Source: Davidsoniella eucalypti
Lineage: Eukaryota; Ascomycota; Sordariomycetes; Microascales; Ceratocystidaceae
DNA: 64,000 nt
NCBI GenBank assembly: GCA_004009845.1
Contig: RMBW01000006.1
Location: 310,001 to 374,000, forward strand
Reading direction: 5' to 3'
Position numbers and translations under genes: made by a program. Each line of letters begins with the position of its first letter. Within the stretch, counting starts at the first letter, position 1. Shown in pieces: positions 1 to 9,066 of this stretch. Under the pieces are notes generated by a model. That model ran no database searches. It worked only from the letters and a program-made list of their open reading frames with translations, and was not told where the DNA came from.

Positions 1-1086
1 GTTGGGTTTTTAAGTTTTAGTGGTTTTTTTGAGGTGATTTTTTTTCCTATTACATATCACATGATAGACAAAGATAGTATGTTCGATAATAGATAAAATT
101 GAAGACAATAACGTACTGGGCGGAGGCGATCCCTGGGGGAGGAAACCAAGTGTTATGAATTCCGGGCCACATGAGCTTGGATGGCAATGAGCTGGCAAGC
201 GAAACTGGGGTGCCAAGATCTGCCATCAACCCCCCGAGCACGGAGATGGAGACGAGACCGACTATGTGCCGATACAAGGCCTGCAGCAAGCCAAAAGAAC
301 GCGGACACTGGTGGACTTATAAGGCCCTGCCGAGACCATGGAGCCAGAGATTTGCGGGCAAGCCGCTGAAACCCTCCAAAGCAACAGGTCATGTTGCCAG
401 TGTGTTACGTCCGAATCTCCGGCTCTGCCTGGGCATCCGGGTTTCAGCCACAATCAAGGGAGGCGATGTCAGGAGGGCTCTGTGAGGATGTTGAGCGGTC
501 TTCCGCCCTTTTATTAGTTAGAAAAAGTGGCAACAGTTATACGGGAGAAAGGACAAAACCGCACGTATTCCGCCGGAGTGATCCCCCGTGCCGACAGCCG
601 GTGGCCTTTCAGACCATATAGCCTTAGCTTTTACTGCAACCAAAAATACCAGGCAACCAACCCTGGAACCCCGCTGTGCTGGACAGAGAGCTCTCCTGGC
701 CCCAAAGCCGGACCCTAAAAAGTCACAAGAGATGCTTGAATCTACGTGCACCTGCAATCGCTGACCGCCCGGGAGTTAGCCGGAAGATGACATCAGCCAG
801 TTGCTCAGAACATGCCTTCGTATCGCTGCGAAATAACAGTAGGTAGACGTAAAATAGTAATAAATAAACAATAACGTACTATGAAATGCATGACTAATAT
901 ATCGTGTCTGTGTGACGGCTAAACTAAATTCGTATGACCCTGCATGAACCGTTTTAAGTTCTTACATGTGTAACCAGTTTCTGACTCTTGGTCACCGTTG
1001 GACTATTAGTTGTAACCCTAGTATACATATCAGGAGGGTTAACACAAGCGTCCTATCAATCAAGACCATATCTTCTGTCTTTCCTA
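1..1086. other. Unassigned edge sequence
   Basis: No gene can be supported here. The segment from about 120 to 780 looks clearly richer in G+C than the AT-rich DNA on both sides and holds several overlapping open frames on both strands (for example 171-485 on plus and 153-392 and 518-757 on minus). None shows a recognisable domain. It could be the remains of a coding region, or part of a gene whose other exons lie outside the window. From 840 to 1086 the sequence is AT-rich and featureless. Confidence 0.4.
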
Positions 1087-1860
1087 TCAGAATCGTACGC
1101 CTGCTCTATCACTGTCGGTACGTTCGCCTAGATGCGGCACTGCAACGACCTCCTTAACCGCCCCGACATCCTGTAGGTTGCGAGCATGGTTATACATGCG
1201 GAAAGACGTCTCGATCAGCTCGCCAGTTTCCTCGCGGGTATTGCCAACCAAACCAGCTGCCAGCAGAGCTTCAGTCTCTTCGATCCAATCCTGCACTTTT
1301 CGGAACTCGACCTGCTCACGACACAAGCGTTCTGGCAACCCTTGTCCCTTGATTAGGGCCAGTATACCAGCAAGAATGGTATTCACAGCGCCAAACATGG
1401 TGATGAGTCGGCCATGCTCGGCCGCCGCCGGACCTAGTGCCGTGAGCAGCGCGCCGATGATGATTTGCACGATGTGGCAGAGATTGATTAACCCCTTCAC
1501 TGTAGATAGCTGCAGCGAGCGGCGTCGGCTCTGGTCGACGACGATACGGTAGATGCCGGTGGATTTGCGGCGGCACTGGTCGACGGAACAGGTCTGTGCC
1601 GGTAGAAGCGCGTGGTTGATACCGAGAGCACGGCGGAACATGGTCAAGTTGTCTAACATGTTGGTCGAACTTGCCGTACCAGATATCGGCGGTAGAGGCT
1701 CTAGATCTGTGTATTTCGGCATGTTGGACGGTGGCGATGAGGACGACGAGAGCGGTGACGATATCTGTATAGAAGAGTGCGATGCGGTTGGCGTAGACTG
1801 GCCAACGACAAGAGGTGTGCGCTCAGAAATAGCGTCATCGTGAGGCGAGAGTGAGGCCAT
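1087..1860 (-). CDS. SLATT-domain (fungal type) two-helix membrane protein
   Basis: A single-exon protein of 257 residues. The frame is open a little further upstream, but 1860 is the first ATG and has a good context (A at -3, G at +4). Residues 1-75 are low-complexity Ser/Pro/Thr. From about residue 85 follows the pattern of the fungal SLATT family (SMODS and SLOG-associating two-transmembrane effector domain): the start GIYRIVVDQSRRRS, then two adjacent hydrophobic segments (LINLCHIVQIIIGALLTALG and MFGAVNTILAGILALIKGQG), then a charged amphipathic helix (residues near VEFRKVQDWIEETEALL). In bacteria, SLATT proteins are predicted pore-forming effectors coupled to nucleotide-second-messenger or SLOG sensors. 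In fungi the role is not established. The family assignment rests on motif recognition and is fairly sure; a function in self/non-self death or membrane signalling is inference. The neighbouring gene is SF3a2, which gives no functional hint. Confidence 0.85.
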   Translation of the reverse strand: MASLSPHDDAISERTPLVVGQSTPTASHSSIQISSPLSSSSSPPSNMPKYTDLEPLPPISGTASSTNMLDNLTMFRRALGINHALLPAQTCSVDQCRRKSTGIYRIVVDQSRRRSLQLSTVKGLINLCHIVQIIIGALLTALGPAAAEHGRLITMFGAVNTILAGILALIKGQGLPERLCREQVEFRKVQDWIEETEALLAAGLVGNTREETGELIETSFRMYNHARNLQDVGAVKEVVAVPHLGERTDSDRAGVRF

Positions 1861-1946
1861 TTCAATATCGATGCGAAAAGAGATATATAGGTGGTTCTGT
1901 AGTTCGGCCAGCTTCACAGTTTTGAAAGGAAATCAACCAGGCAGAG

Positions 1947-1954
1947 TATATATA
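1947..1954 (-). promoter_or_regulatory. Possible TATA box of the SLATT gene
   Basis: TATATATA lies about 87 bases upstream of the ATG at 1860 (reading on the minus strand), a plausible distance for a fungal core promoter. It is assigned from position and motif only. A second TATATAG lies a few bases further upstream. Confidence 0.3.
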
Positions 1955-3096
1955 GTTGTCTATATAGAAAGGGTCAGGCGGCACGGCTTGCCAGACAAGG
2001 AAGCAAGCAGCTCGGCCTTCTCGTACTTGAATTGATCAATCTGTCGAATGACAGTCGTCGAATAGCAGCAGATAGCAAGAATAAAACAATAAACAGCCCT
2101 TCTGTTTTACTTTAATCTGCCGTCTTGATCACGGCTGCGGCTCGAGCTCACATGCACGTTTCATCCTTACTTACCTTCCTTAAATACTAAATGCTACCTC
2201 ATGATAGACGCCAGTTATTGAAAGCTTCGCTGCTATTCCTTCATGTTGACGTAGCCAAGCTGATCGATAGCTACACTGTAATGTGAATGTGATCTATATA
2301 TCGAATCCTAGCCCTAATTGCGTTGAACATTCATCTACATAGTCCATGCTATTGTGGTGTGAAACGGCCTTTGATTATCTCCACGGCTTTATTCCTTTGC
2401 AGATCACTTCTCTTTTCTGCCTTGCTCTTCTCACTTATCTCCGGTGTTCTACAAATCGTGAACACTAACCGTTTTGTTTCTTCTCTTTCACTTTCTCTCT
2501 CTTCCTTTATTTCCTCGACTGGCCGGACATTGCATTACTTCATCTGAAACAATCTCGGACGTGACCAAGTATTGAGCCGGATAGAATCGTAAGATATACC
2601 TGGGCTTCCTTCTAAAAACTCAGGTGGCTCTCATCGTGCGGGAGTGATCACCATCTGGATTTCGATGTCGGTGTGATCTAGAGAATTCTGCAAGCCACAT
2701 GTCCATGGCTCGATCGATTTGACTGATTAAATGCGCGTTTGTTTTGATCGAGATGTGATGTCACTTATATAGCTAAACGAGTAAGCATATGATAGGGTTA
2801 ACAGTGAGAACACACACAGTATTAATACACAGTATATTGACGAACGTCCTATCATTAACACTGTATATCTCATGAATGGCACCTGGCAACGACTGGCGAA
2901 ATACTCAGCAGCCCGTCGCATTGGGTTATCGATATTGAATTAAACCACCATTTGTTGTCAGCCTCGTGAACTTTTAATGTTAGCGAACCGGCCATCCACC
3001 GATTTACTTGTCGCCACTTGAAACCACCACACCTAAGACTACCAGAGGGCCACCTCTTCTTTTCTTTCTTTCTCCCTACCTACCAACCCGTAAACC
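1955..3096. other. Divergent intergenic region between the SLATT gene and SF3a2
   Basis: The two flanking genes point away from each other, so this 1.1 kb should hold both promoters. I see AT-rich DNA, a C/T-rich stretch at about 2400-2520, and a C/T-rich segment (about 3055-3085) directly in front of the SF3a2 ATG, typical of fungal leaders. No gene is supported. Confidence 0.4.
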
Positions 3097-3825
3097 ATGG
3101 ACTACCAGAACCGAGCTGGCTCCAAGTTTGGCGGCGGTGGTGTTGCCTCCTACAGCGCCACCAACGCCGACCGTCGCGAGCGACTTCGCAAGCTCGCACT
3201 GGAGACGATATCGCTTGACAAAGACCCTTACTTCTTCCGCAACCACATCGGTTCTTTTGAATGCCGACTCTGCCTAACCGTCCACCAAAACGACGGTTCC
3301 TACCTCGCCCACACCCAGGGCAAGAAGCACCAGACCAACCTAGCCCGCCGTGCTGCTCGCGAGCAAAAAGAAGGGCGCGCGCGCAACGGCGCTGGCAATG
3401 GCACAGAGATCGATCCTGCTACGGGTCTGCCCGTCTCGTTGAGTGCTAGTAAGCGTAACGTTGTCAAGATCGGTCGGCCGGGTTATAAGATTACGAAAAT
3501 TAGAGACCCGTTGACGCGCCAGCATGGCTTGCTCTTTCAACTTCAGTATCCAGATGCCCCTGCGGAAACTTTGCCCAAGTGGCAGGTCATGAATGCTTTT
3601 ACTCAACGTATCGAGGAGCCGGATAAGAACTTTCAGTATCTGCTGGTCGCCGCTGAGCCATACGAGACTGTCGGGTTCAAGATACCCGCTCGTGAACTGG
3701 ACCGTAAAGACGAGCGTCAATTCGCTTACTGGGACTCGGACTCTAAAGAGTACTGGGTGCAGATCATGTTTACTACAGAACGAGAGGAACGGTTCGGCGC
3801 CGCCCCGGGTGTCGGAAATCGTTAA
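3097..3825 (+). CDS. Splicing factor 3a subunit 2 (SF3a66 / Prp11 / Sap62)
   Basis: A single-exon protein of 242 residues. It is a subunit of the SF3a complex of the U2 snRNP, which stabilises U2 at the branch site during pre-spliceosome assembly in the nucleus. The N-terminus (MDYQNRAGSKFGGGGVAS) is the conserved SF3A2 start. A matrin/U1-type C2H2 zinc finger occupies about residues 56-78, with CRLCLTVHQ and the paired histidines in HTQGKKH. The conserved C-terminal half includes GRPGYKITKIRDP and the motif FAYWDSDSKEYWVQ. The proline-rich tail of the animal protein is absent, as is usual in fungi, so the length fits. The ATG at 3097 has context ACC ATG G and begins the conserved domain. Confidence 0.96.
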   Translation: MDYQNRAGSKFGGGGVASYSATNADRRERLRKLALETISLDKDPYFFRNHIGSFECRLCLTVHQNDGSYLAHTQGKKHQTNLARRAAREQKEGRARNGAGNGTEIDPATGLPVSLSASKRNVVKIGRPGYKITKIRDPLTRQHGLLFQLQYPDAPAETLPKWQVMNAFTQRIEEPDKNFQYLLVAAEPYETVGFKIPARELDRKDERQFAYWDSDSKEYWVQIMFTTEREERFGAAPGVGNR

Positions 3826-4514
3826 CCTTAGGACGGGGTATCTACGGAAAAGGGAGACAGTCAGGTCTATGTCATGATTCTATACGAGCGCTCATTGTGT
3901 TTTGAGGACTTCGGATTTGATATTATCTCGTTACGGCGTTTTATTTTACTGGGATGGAGTTCCTACCTCGATTCTTCTTTACGAGATATCTTTAACAATG
4001 GCCAAAAAATGAAATATATATCACGTGATTTACGCGCCGCTATCATTGAACAACATACTAAAAAAGTAGATATCAAAGAAAGGTATCTTTGTCGATGTTG
4101 CGATGGTCAGCCAAAATTATGTCGTGGAGAGCTTAGGAAGATGCTAATTTCACTGGCTGGAAGACATCAACATCAAGAGGCTAAAGGAGATAGGTTGTAT
4201 GATAAAGTTGTCACAACTATTTGAGATTCTAAAGTCTATATCCATCTAACCCAAAGATGATGCTAGAAACAGTATCTAAATGATACATACGATGAAAAAT
4301 GGATTAAAGTATATCTTGGCAGAATAAAGGTCTTTCCTCAGGTTGTAACAGAAATCTATTTATGAGACTACCGGAAGAGAAAGTAAGGCATAGTAAAAAA
4401 ACTTTATGTACATACATACCTTATTGAAGCCTAAAAAACGAGGATTGTGGTAAATTGAAATCTCCCAAGGTTTTCCCCTACCATTCAATCTAATGGGTTT
4501 TTTCTGTCTACAAC
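3826..4514. other. 3' flank of SF3a2, AT-rich, no supported gene
   Basis: This holds the 3' UTR of SF3a2 and then AT-rich sequence. One open frame (3874-4224, 116 codons) starts inside the probable 3' UTR and matches nothing I recognise; I treat it as chance. The region ends at the left copy of the target-site duplication of the retroposed insertion. Confidence 0.35.
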
Positions 4515-4528
4515 AAGTAGTAATAGCC
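4515..4528. repeat. Target-site duplication, left copy
   Basis: The 14-base sequence AAGTAGTAATAGCC is repeated exactly at 4887-4900, immediately after the poly(A) tail of the segment between them. Sequences outside the repeats differ (4529 continues CTCTCC, 4901 continues ACTAGT). The leading two A residues of the right copy cannot be told from the tail, so the duplication is 12-14 bases. Confidence 0.85.
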
Positions 4529-4886
4529 CTCTCCACTCACGAAGTTCTGCAGAAGGTAGATGCCAGGTAGTAACCATACTGTTCTAAGAGGGTTTATAGT
4601 ACAAGGGGCTACAAAATGCTCGGAGGTTTTGAGGCAGGTTCCCGATGAGGTGGTTTTTCCCGGAAAGGATTAGAAGTTGAAATGCGCAGGAATAGCATAT
4701 AACGAAACCATAACAAATGTTCTGTATCTCAGTGGCCTGTCACTGTTGAGAAGTAGGCTGTCATTCACCTTACATTGTATACTAGTATTAGTTCAGGGCT
4801 GTGTATCTTAGGATACCGAGGTGCTACATAGCTATCAAGAGCTCCATTTCCACCTTAATAAAAATGAATCAAAAAAAAAAAAAAAA
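4529..4886 (+). mobile_element. Retroposed insertion of about 360 bp (SINE or 5'-truncated LINE)
   Basis: The segment is bounded by a perfect 12-14 base direct repeat and ends in an A tract (17-18 A residues starting at 4871). This is the signature of target-primed reverse transcription by a non-LTR retrotransposon. The body has no long open frame. Just before the tail is AATAAA-like sequence (CTTAATAAAAATGAATC), which fits a polyadenylated transcript. The intact duplication and long A tail suggest a fairly recent insertion. Whether it is a SINE, the 3' end of a truncated LINE or a processed transcript cannot be decided without finding other genomic copies. A broken LINE RNase H fragment lies 3 kb away, so suitable enzymes have existed in this genome. 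Confidence 0.75.
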
Positions 4887-4900
4887 AAGTAGTAATAGCC
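4887..4900. repeat. Target-site duplication, right copy
   Basis: Second copy of AAGTAGTAATAGCC, directly abutting the A tract that ends the inserted segment. It matches 4515-4528 base for base. Confidence 0.85.
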
Positions 4901-5036
4901 ACTAGTGTCAGCCTTCCCCTGACTACTACTTCATTCAGTTCGAGGAAAGTTTCATTAGGCATTTAACTGTTGTTTTGTTAGCAATCTTTGTTAGGCAGCA
5001 TAACTATGTTTTCTTGGTTGTTTTCATCCTATAAGC

Positions 5037-5056
5037 TAAACCCTAAACTATAAATA
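5037..5056 (+). promoter_or_regulatory. Telomere-like box plus TATA box of the FunK1 kinase gene
   Basis: TAAACCCTAAA (5037-5047) is followed by TATAAATA (5049-5056), about 280 bases upstream of the chosen ATG. The first motif resembles telomere-repeat boxes bound by Tbf1-like factors in other fungi; the second is a good TATA box. Both are assigned from motif and position only. Confidence 0.4.
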
Positions 5057-5257
5057 TAATAAGCAGTTTCCCTCCAGAGTCCATTTGGGCATTTTAAAAT
5101 CATCATCATCATCTTGGACATTTTAAAAGTACACCCTATCACGATTTCTCAACTTCTATATCGGCGAAATAAACACCCTCAACATTACCATATTTCCTGC
5201 GTCAATTCATCATTCTCCTATTCATCCTACTGCAAAAACCCGCTTATGCTGGAAGAG

Positions 5258-5325
5258 GTTTGTTTACGTTTTCCTTTCTACCTTCAATTGAGGAAACCCT
5301 TGACTAACCAGCCATATTCTTATAG
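5258..5325 (+). other. Predicted 5'-UTR intron of the FunK1 gene
   Basis: A 68-base segment begins GTTTGT and ends TTATAG, with a canonical branch-site motif ACTAAC at 5303-5308, 18 bases from the acceptor. This is a strong fungal intron signature. If removed, the upstream in-frame ATG at 5246 becomes out of frame, which supports 5336 as the true start. Transcript data would decide. Confidence 0.55.
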
Positions 5326-5335
5326 ACATACCAAT

Positions 5336-7549
5336 ATGGCTTTCACTCAAGAAGAACTCGATATCATCGAGAAGAACCCTATTGATGATATTCTTGTGAA
5401 GCATAGAGCTCGACTACTAGACTTCTTTGACATCGATTCGAGACAACAAAAAATCTTAGTTGTTGGTCTTCTAGCATCTTTAGTTGTATCACCCGCAGTA
5501 CAAGAATTTGAAGCAATAACAGCCATATCATCCACAATAATAGACTTGGACAAGGGTGCTGTAAAAATCGACAAATTCAACCCCCTCATTCAACATATCA
5601 TCAACAAAGCCTCCGAAATTGAAGTTTGGGCTACAATATTTGCCATTATTCACCCATCAACACCCCCACCGCCTACTTTCTCCCATCCATCCCTTCAGAC
5701 GCCTATCAATAATAACTCTAGTCGACTTTATGATAGTGAAACAGGTCAACTTATTCAGAGGGAGCTCTTCCTTGAGATCAAGGACTGTACGTTTCGTGGT
5801 GTCGGTGGCTTCCATGACAAATTCTTCAACCCTGAAACTTGGACAGAGGAACAGAACAAGATGTTGAACAATGTGATGGCAGCATATGATGATAACAGAT
5901 GGACATCATTTCCTTCGATTGCTAGTGAGAACGCCGTCTGGGACTGGCTATGCTCTCTACAAGATAGTTCTTTCCCCCATTCGCCAAACAAGTTATATAA
6001 TACAACGACAGCCAGCCAGTTTGAAGGACGAAAAGGTCAAATTGATATCTTCCAGAAACGTACAATCACAGGCAACACCTTTCGCTATAGGAACATTCTT
6101 GTTTTTGGGGAGCACAAGCAATCTTATGACAAAAGCAGATTCATGGCGGATTTTCTTCACTTGACACGATATGTTCGAACCATCTTTGATGATGACCCTA
6201 CACGTAGGTTTGTTCATGGCTTCTTGCTCTGTGGATCAAGAATGGAGCTCTGGGTATTTGATCGATCAGGTCCATATAGCTCAGGTCCATTTGATATTCA
6301 TGAAACGCCAGAGCAATTTGCACGGGCTCTTGTTGGATATGCCACGATGGATGATGATGCCATGGGCCTAGACACATTTATCAAATCTGTGGATGGGCAT
6401 CAAGATATTGAGCTACAGGGCTCGAGTATAAGACTCAGTAAGCTGATTTCAAGACGGACTGCAGTTGTCAGTCGAGCAACCACATGCTTTACTACAAGTG
6501 AGGGACATGTTGCCAAGTTTTCATGGGTCCCAGAAAAGTGGAATCAGGAAGTTGAACACCTGAAGCTAGCACAAGAACGGGGTGTTAAGGGTGTGAACAG
6601 GATGATATCCCATTGTCAAATCACATCCACCCAAGAGCTACGAGAACACCTAGAATTTCCGCCACGGCACCGGTTTCACAATCAAGACAGACAACCTATA
6701 TCTCCAAGTTCAAAATCACTAGCCTCATCATTACCCTCCAGCCAAAAAGAAAAGCAAACATCTGATCACCTATCTACCGATGCACCCTTGTCAAAGAAGA
6801 AATCACAGAACAATTCTGGTCAGCCATCAATTAACACAAATCAGTCTGCTGCTGAGGTTTCTTGGGAGAATAGGATCTACTCCTGCATTGTTGTTTCCCC
6901 TGCTGGCCGTCCCCTCGAAAGCTTCCGGACAGCGAGAGAGTTACTTGAAACACTGAGAGATGCTATAAAAGCTCACAGGTCTCTTTACATGACAGGCCAA
7001 ATTCTCCATCGGGATGTTTCATCAAACAACATCATCATCACAGACCCTAAAACTGCAGACGGCTTCAGTGGTATGCTTATTGATCTTGATCTAGCCAAGA
7101 TACAAGATAGTGATCCAAGCGGAGCAAAGCATAGGACAGGTACCATGCAATTCATGGCAATTCAGGTTCTGTGGGGGATTGACCATACCTATCGCCATGA
7201 CCTAGAGTCGTTCTTTTATGTTTTGATTTGGATGTGTGCACGCCAATCATGGAACAATGGGTTTGGTGATATCAAACAGAAGAAAGATACGAATCATCTT
7301 CGATGGTGGGAGGTTGGAAGCCTGGAGGCCATTGCTAAGTTTAAGACTGCAGATATGACTGTAGGTGGATTCGATTGTATAATGGATGAGTTCCCAGAGT
7401 CATTAAATGTTGTGAAGCATTTATGCTTAACAATCAGATCAATCTTGTTTGGGGATACAGTCATACTTGGAACACCAGAGGGCAGTCCTGAGCAGCTCTA
7501 CATCCCCATTCTAAAGGCCTACGACAGCATTATTAGAACCCTAGAATAG
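5336..7549 (+). CDS. FunK1-type fungal-specific protein kinase
   Basis: A protein of 737 residues from the ATG at 5336. It belongs to the FunK1 group, a fungal-specific branch of the protein kinase-like superfamily that is multicopy in many fungi and whose substrates are unknown. Evidence: an N-terminal region with the typical GRKGQIDIF and VLVFGEHKQS-like segments (here NILVFGEHKQS); a Ser/Gln-rich linker near residues 450-510; then the catalytic core. The catalytic loop is HRDVSSNNIII (about residue 558), the metal-binding motif is IDLDLAK (DLD in place of DFG, usual for FunK1), followed by GTMQFMAIQVL and HTYRHDLESFFYVL, a FunK1 hallmark. All catalytic residues are present, so the gene looks intact. 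The frame is also open upstream to an ATG at 5246, but a predicted leader intron argues against it. The gene lies between a retroposed insertion and transposon debris, so horizontal or transposon-linked spread is possible but unproven. Confidence 0.88.
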   Translation: MAFTQEELDIIEKNPIDDILVKHRARLLDFFDIDSRQQKILVVGLLASLVVSPAVQEFEAITAISSTIIDLDKGAVKIDKFNPLIQHIINKASEIEVWATIFAIIHPSTPPPPTFSHPSLQTPINNNSSRLYDSETGQLIQRELFLEIKDCTFRGVGGFHDKFFNPETWTEEQNKMLNNVMAAYDDNRWTSFPSIASENAVWDWLCSLQDSSFPHSPNKLYNTTTASQFEGRKGQIDIFQKRTITGNTFRYRNILVFGEHKQSYDKSRFMADFLHLTRYVRTIFDDDPTRRFVHGFLLCGSRMELWVFDRSGPYSSGPFDIHETPEQFARALVGYATMDDDAMGLDTFIKSVDGHQDIELQGSSIRLSKLISRRTAVVSRATTCFTTSEGHVAKFSWVPEKWNQEVEHLKLAQERGVKGVNRMISHCQITSTQELREHLEFPPRHRFHNQDRQPISPSSKSLASSLPSSQKEKQTSDHLSTDAPLSKKKSQNNSGQPSINTNQSAAEVSWENRIYSCIVVSPAGRPLESFRTARELLETLRDAIKAHRSLYMTGQILHRDVSSNNIIITDPKTADGFSGMLIDLDLAKIQDSDPSGAKHRTGTMQFMAIQVLWGIDHTYRHDLESFFYVLIWMCARQSWNNGFGDIKQKKDTNHLRWWEVGSLEAIAKFKTADMTVGGFDCIMDEFPESLNVVKHLCLTIRSILFGDTVILGTPEGSPEQLYIPILKAYDSIIRTLE

Positions 7550-7977
7550 CACCAAAATGTTTAAGTACTGAGATTACAGCAAAATGTTTGTTTATGATAT
7601 ATTGATTTATGTAACTTGGGTTTGTTAGGATTTGAGTCCTATCTGAAGTCTGAATGGCTTTATGAGATGATGCTAGATCAGATTCAGATTTGATTAGGGT
7701 GTGGCATCATTCACCATGAACCTGTTGTGTCTGGGTGGGATGCCTGTGATATATCACTAGCTAGTAGATATTCTAACTAAAACAATAATTAATTGCCTAA
7801 TGAAAACATTCCTCTAATTGAAAGAGAACTGAAAATAAATCAAGACAAATCACTTGTAAATTTTGAAAACCAAGAACAATATGTCTTATAACCTTTTTGA
7901 GCCATTTGTGTCTTTAGCATTGTAAAATCCTTTTCAAATCTTCAGGTCAGAGGTGCGATGCCTTAGTCAAAAATAGT
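7550..7977. other. 3' flank of the FunK1 gene
   Basis: AT-rich DNA between the kinase stop and the LINE fragment. No gene, repeat unit or motif is recognised. Confidence 0.35.
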
Positions 7978-8310
7978 TTAAGCCCTGAAAGGGATTTTCA
8001 GAAAGAATGGTACGGAGCCGGGAAAGAGGCAAGCATATGCTGCTTGAATTGTCAAGAACAACATGAATGTTCTGAGATGTGTGCATGGGACCTGAAGGGC
8101 CAATTTCAGGCCATTCAGGGCACCCACTATCTCGGCATCAAAGACTTCATGATTATTTTCTAGGGATCTTTCAACTAGCCAGTTACCTTGATATATGGCA
8201 AATCCCCATCCAGTTCGTCCATCTTCCAGTTTTGACCCGTCAGAGTATACCATGATGTCCATGCTATTGGTGAGTTTCCGTAGCTTAGATTGATCAAAGT
8301 TCTCTTTAAT
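7978..8310 (-). pseudogene. LINE (Tad1-like) RNase H domain fragment
   Basis: On the minus strand an open segment encodes the beginning of an RNase H domain of the kind found at the C-terminus of fungal LINE polyproteins: VYSDGSKLEDGRTGWGFAIY carries the first catalytic Asp, and EVFDAEIVGALNGLKLAL carries the catalytic Glu in its usual spacing. The next block, where a third acidic residue in an LFLDNQAA-like motif is expected, reads LFLTIQAA, so the Asp is changed. The frame then loses resemblance and stops. There is no reverse transcriptase or endonuclease domain nearby. This is a dead fragment of a non-LTR retrotransposon. It directly abuts the broken gene at 8324-9066, in the same orientation. 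Confidence 0.8.
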
Positions 8311-8323
8311 GCCTGAATATCTC

Positions 8324-9066
8324 CTAAACTGAGTTTTTGCTGTTCATGTGATGGGTCTGCTTGATACTTTCGATCTGCTCCTCGACAATCCCAGGATCTA
8401 TAGGACCGTTCTTTTGATCAAACAATGGAATACTACAGGTTTGTTCTCTGGGAATACAGAGGAAGTAATGGACAGTGCTAGGGTTTACCATATTAATACT
8501 CAAGAAAATGAAGGCCTCACTAGTTGTGATATATCCGTATAGAAGCCCAGAGTTAATCATGTAGTGATATACCTGTGTCACAGCAGAAGCAACAAAATGG
8601 CCCATATATCTACTTTTTTTCTGTTCATCAGATTTATTCAAAGGTGTTTCTGTGCTCCCTTTGAGACTGTTATAGAAGAAGGATGGATCTGAAGTAGAAA
8701 GATGGTCTAGGGCTACTCTCTGCTGGCTGCTCTGGTGCTCTCTGCTGACGTTGTTAAATCTCTTTGGCATATGGTGAGTTCGCTTTGAATATTACTTCTT
8801 TGACTCTATTATAGGCCGTAGTTGTCTCGTCATATTGATAGCTTCCAGGACATGATCCGCAATGGCAGCTCTGGAAAAATAGACAAAGTCGTCCTCACTG
8901 GATTGCCACTCCTTGGATAATTTATTTTGGGTAACAGCAGTTGCTCTAAAATCATCAAACAAAAGCTGCTGTCCAAAGACGGATTGTCACTCTGAAAACT
9001 TCTGCTCACGAATGCCTTGGAAGTCTGACCAGGATCTGAAAAGATGTGGATATGATCGTTTAGCAA
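8324..9066 (-). pseudogene. Broken member of a fungal family of unknown function (often kinase-linked)
   Basis: The clearest part (8324-8770, minus) contains GHFVASAVTQVYHYMINSG, then LLYGYITTSEAFIFLSI, then a TVHYFLCIP segment. I recognise this pattern from a large fungal family, multicopy in several filamentous ascomycetes, whose longer members carry a C-terminal kinase-like domain. Here the protein ends soon after the IP motif, where the LINE fragment begins. Upstream in the same frame is a TAA at 8792-8794, preceded by further coding-like sequence (KLSKEWQSSEDDFVYFSRAA), and beyond that the similarity moves to another frame (to 9066). So it is truncated and frameshifted, with a possible in-frame stop, unless a short intron removes it. 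The family recognition is from memory of the pattern, not from a search. Confidence 0.6.

Noticed and set aside
3874..4224. 116-codon open frame after SF3a2
   Set aside because: It begins inside the probable SF3a2 3' UTR, has no recognisable domain, and lies in AT-rich repeat-flanking DNA.
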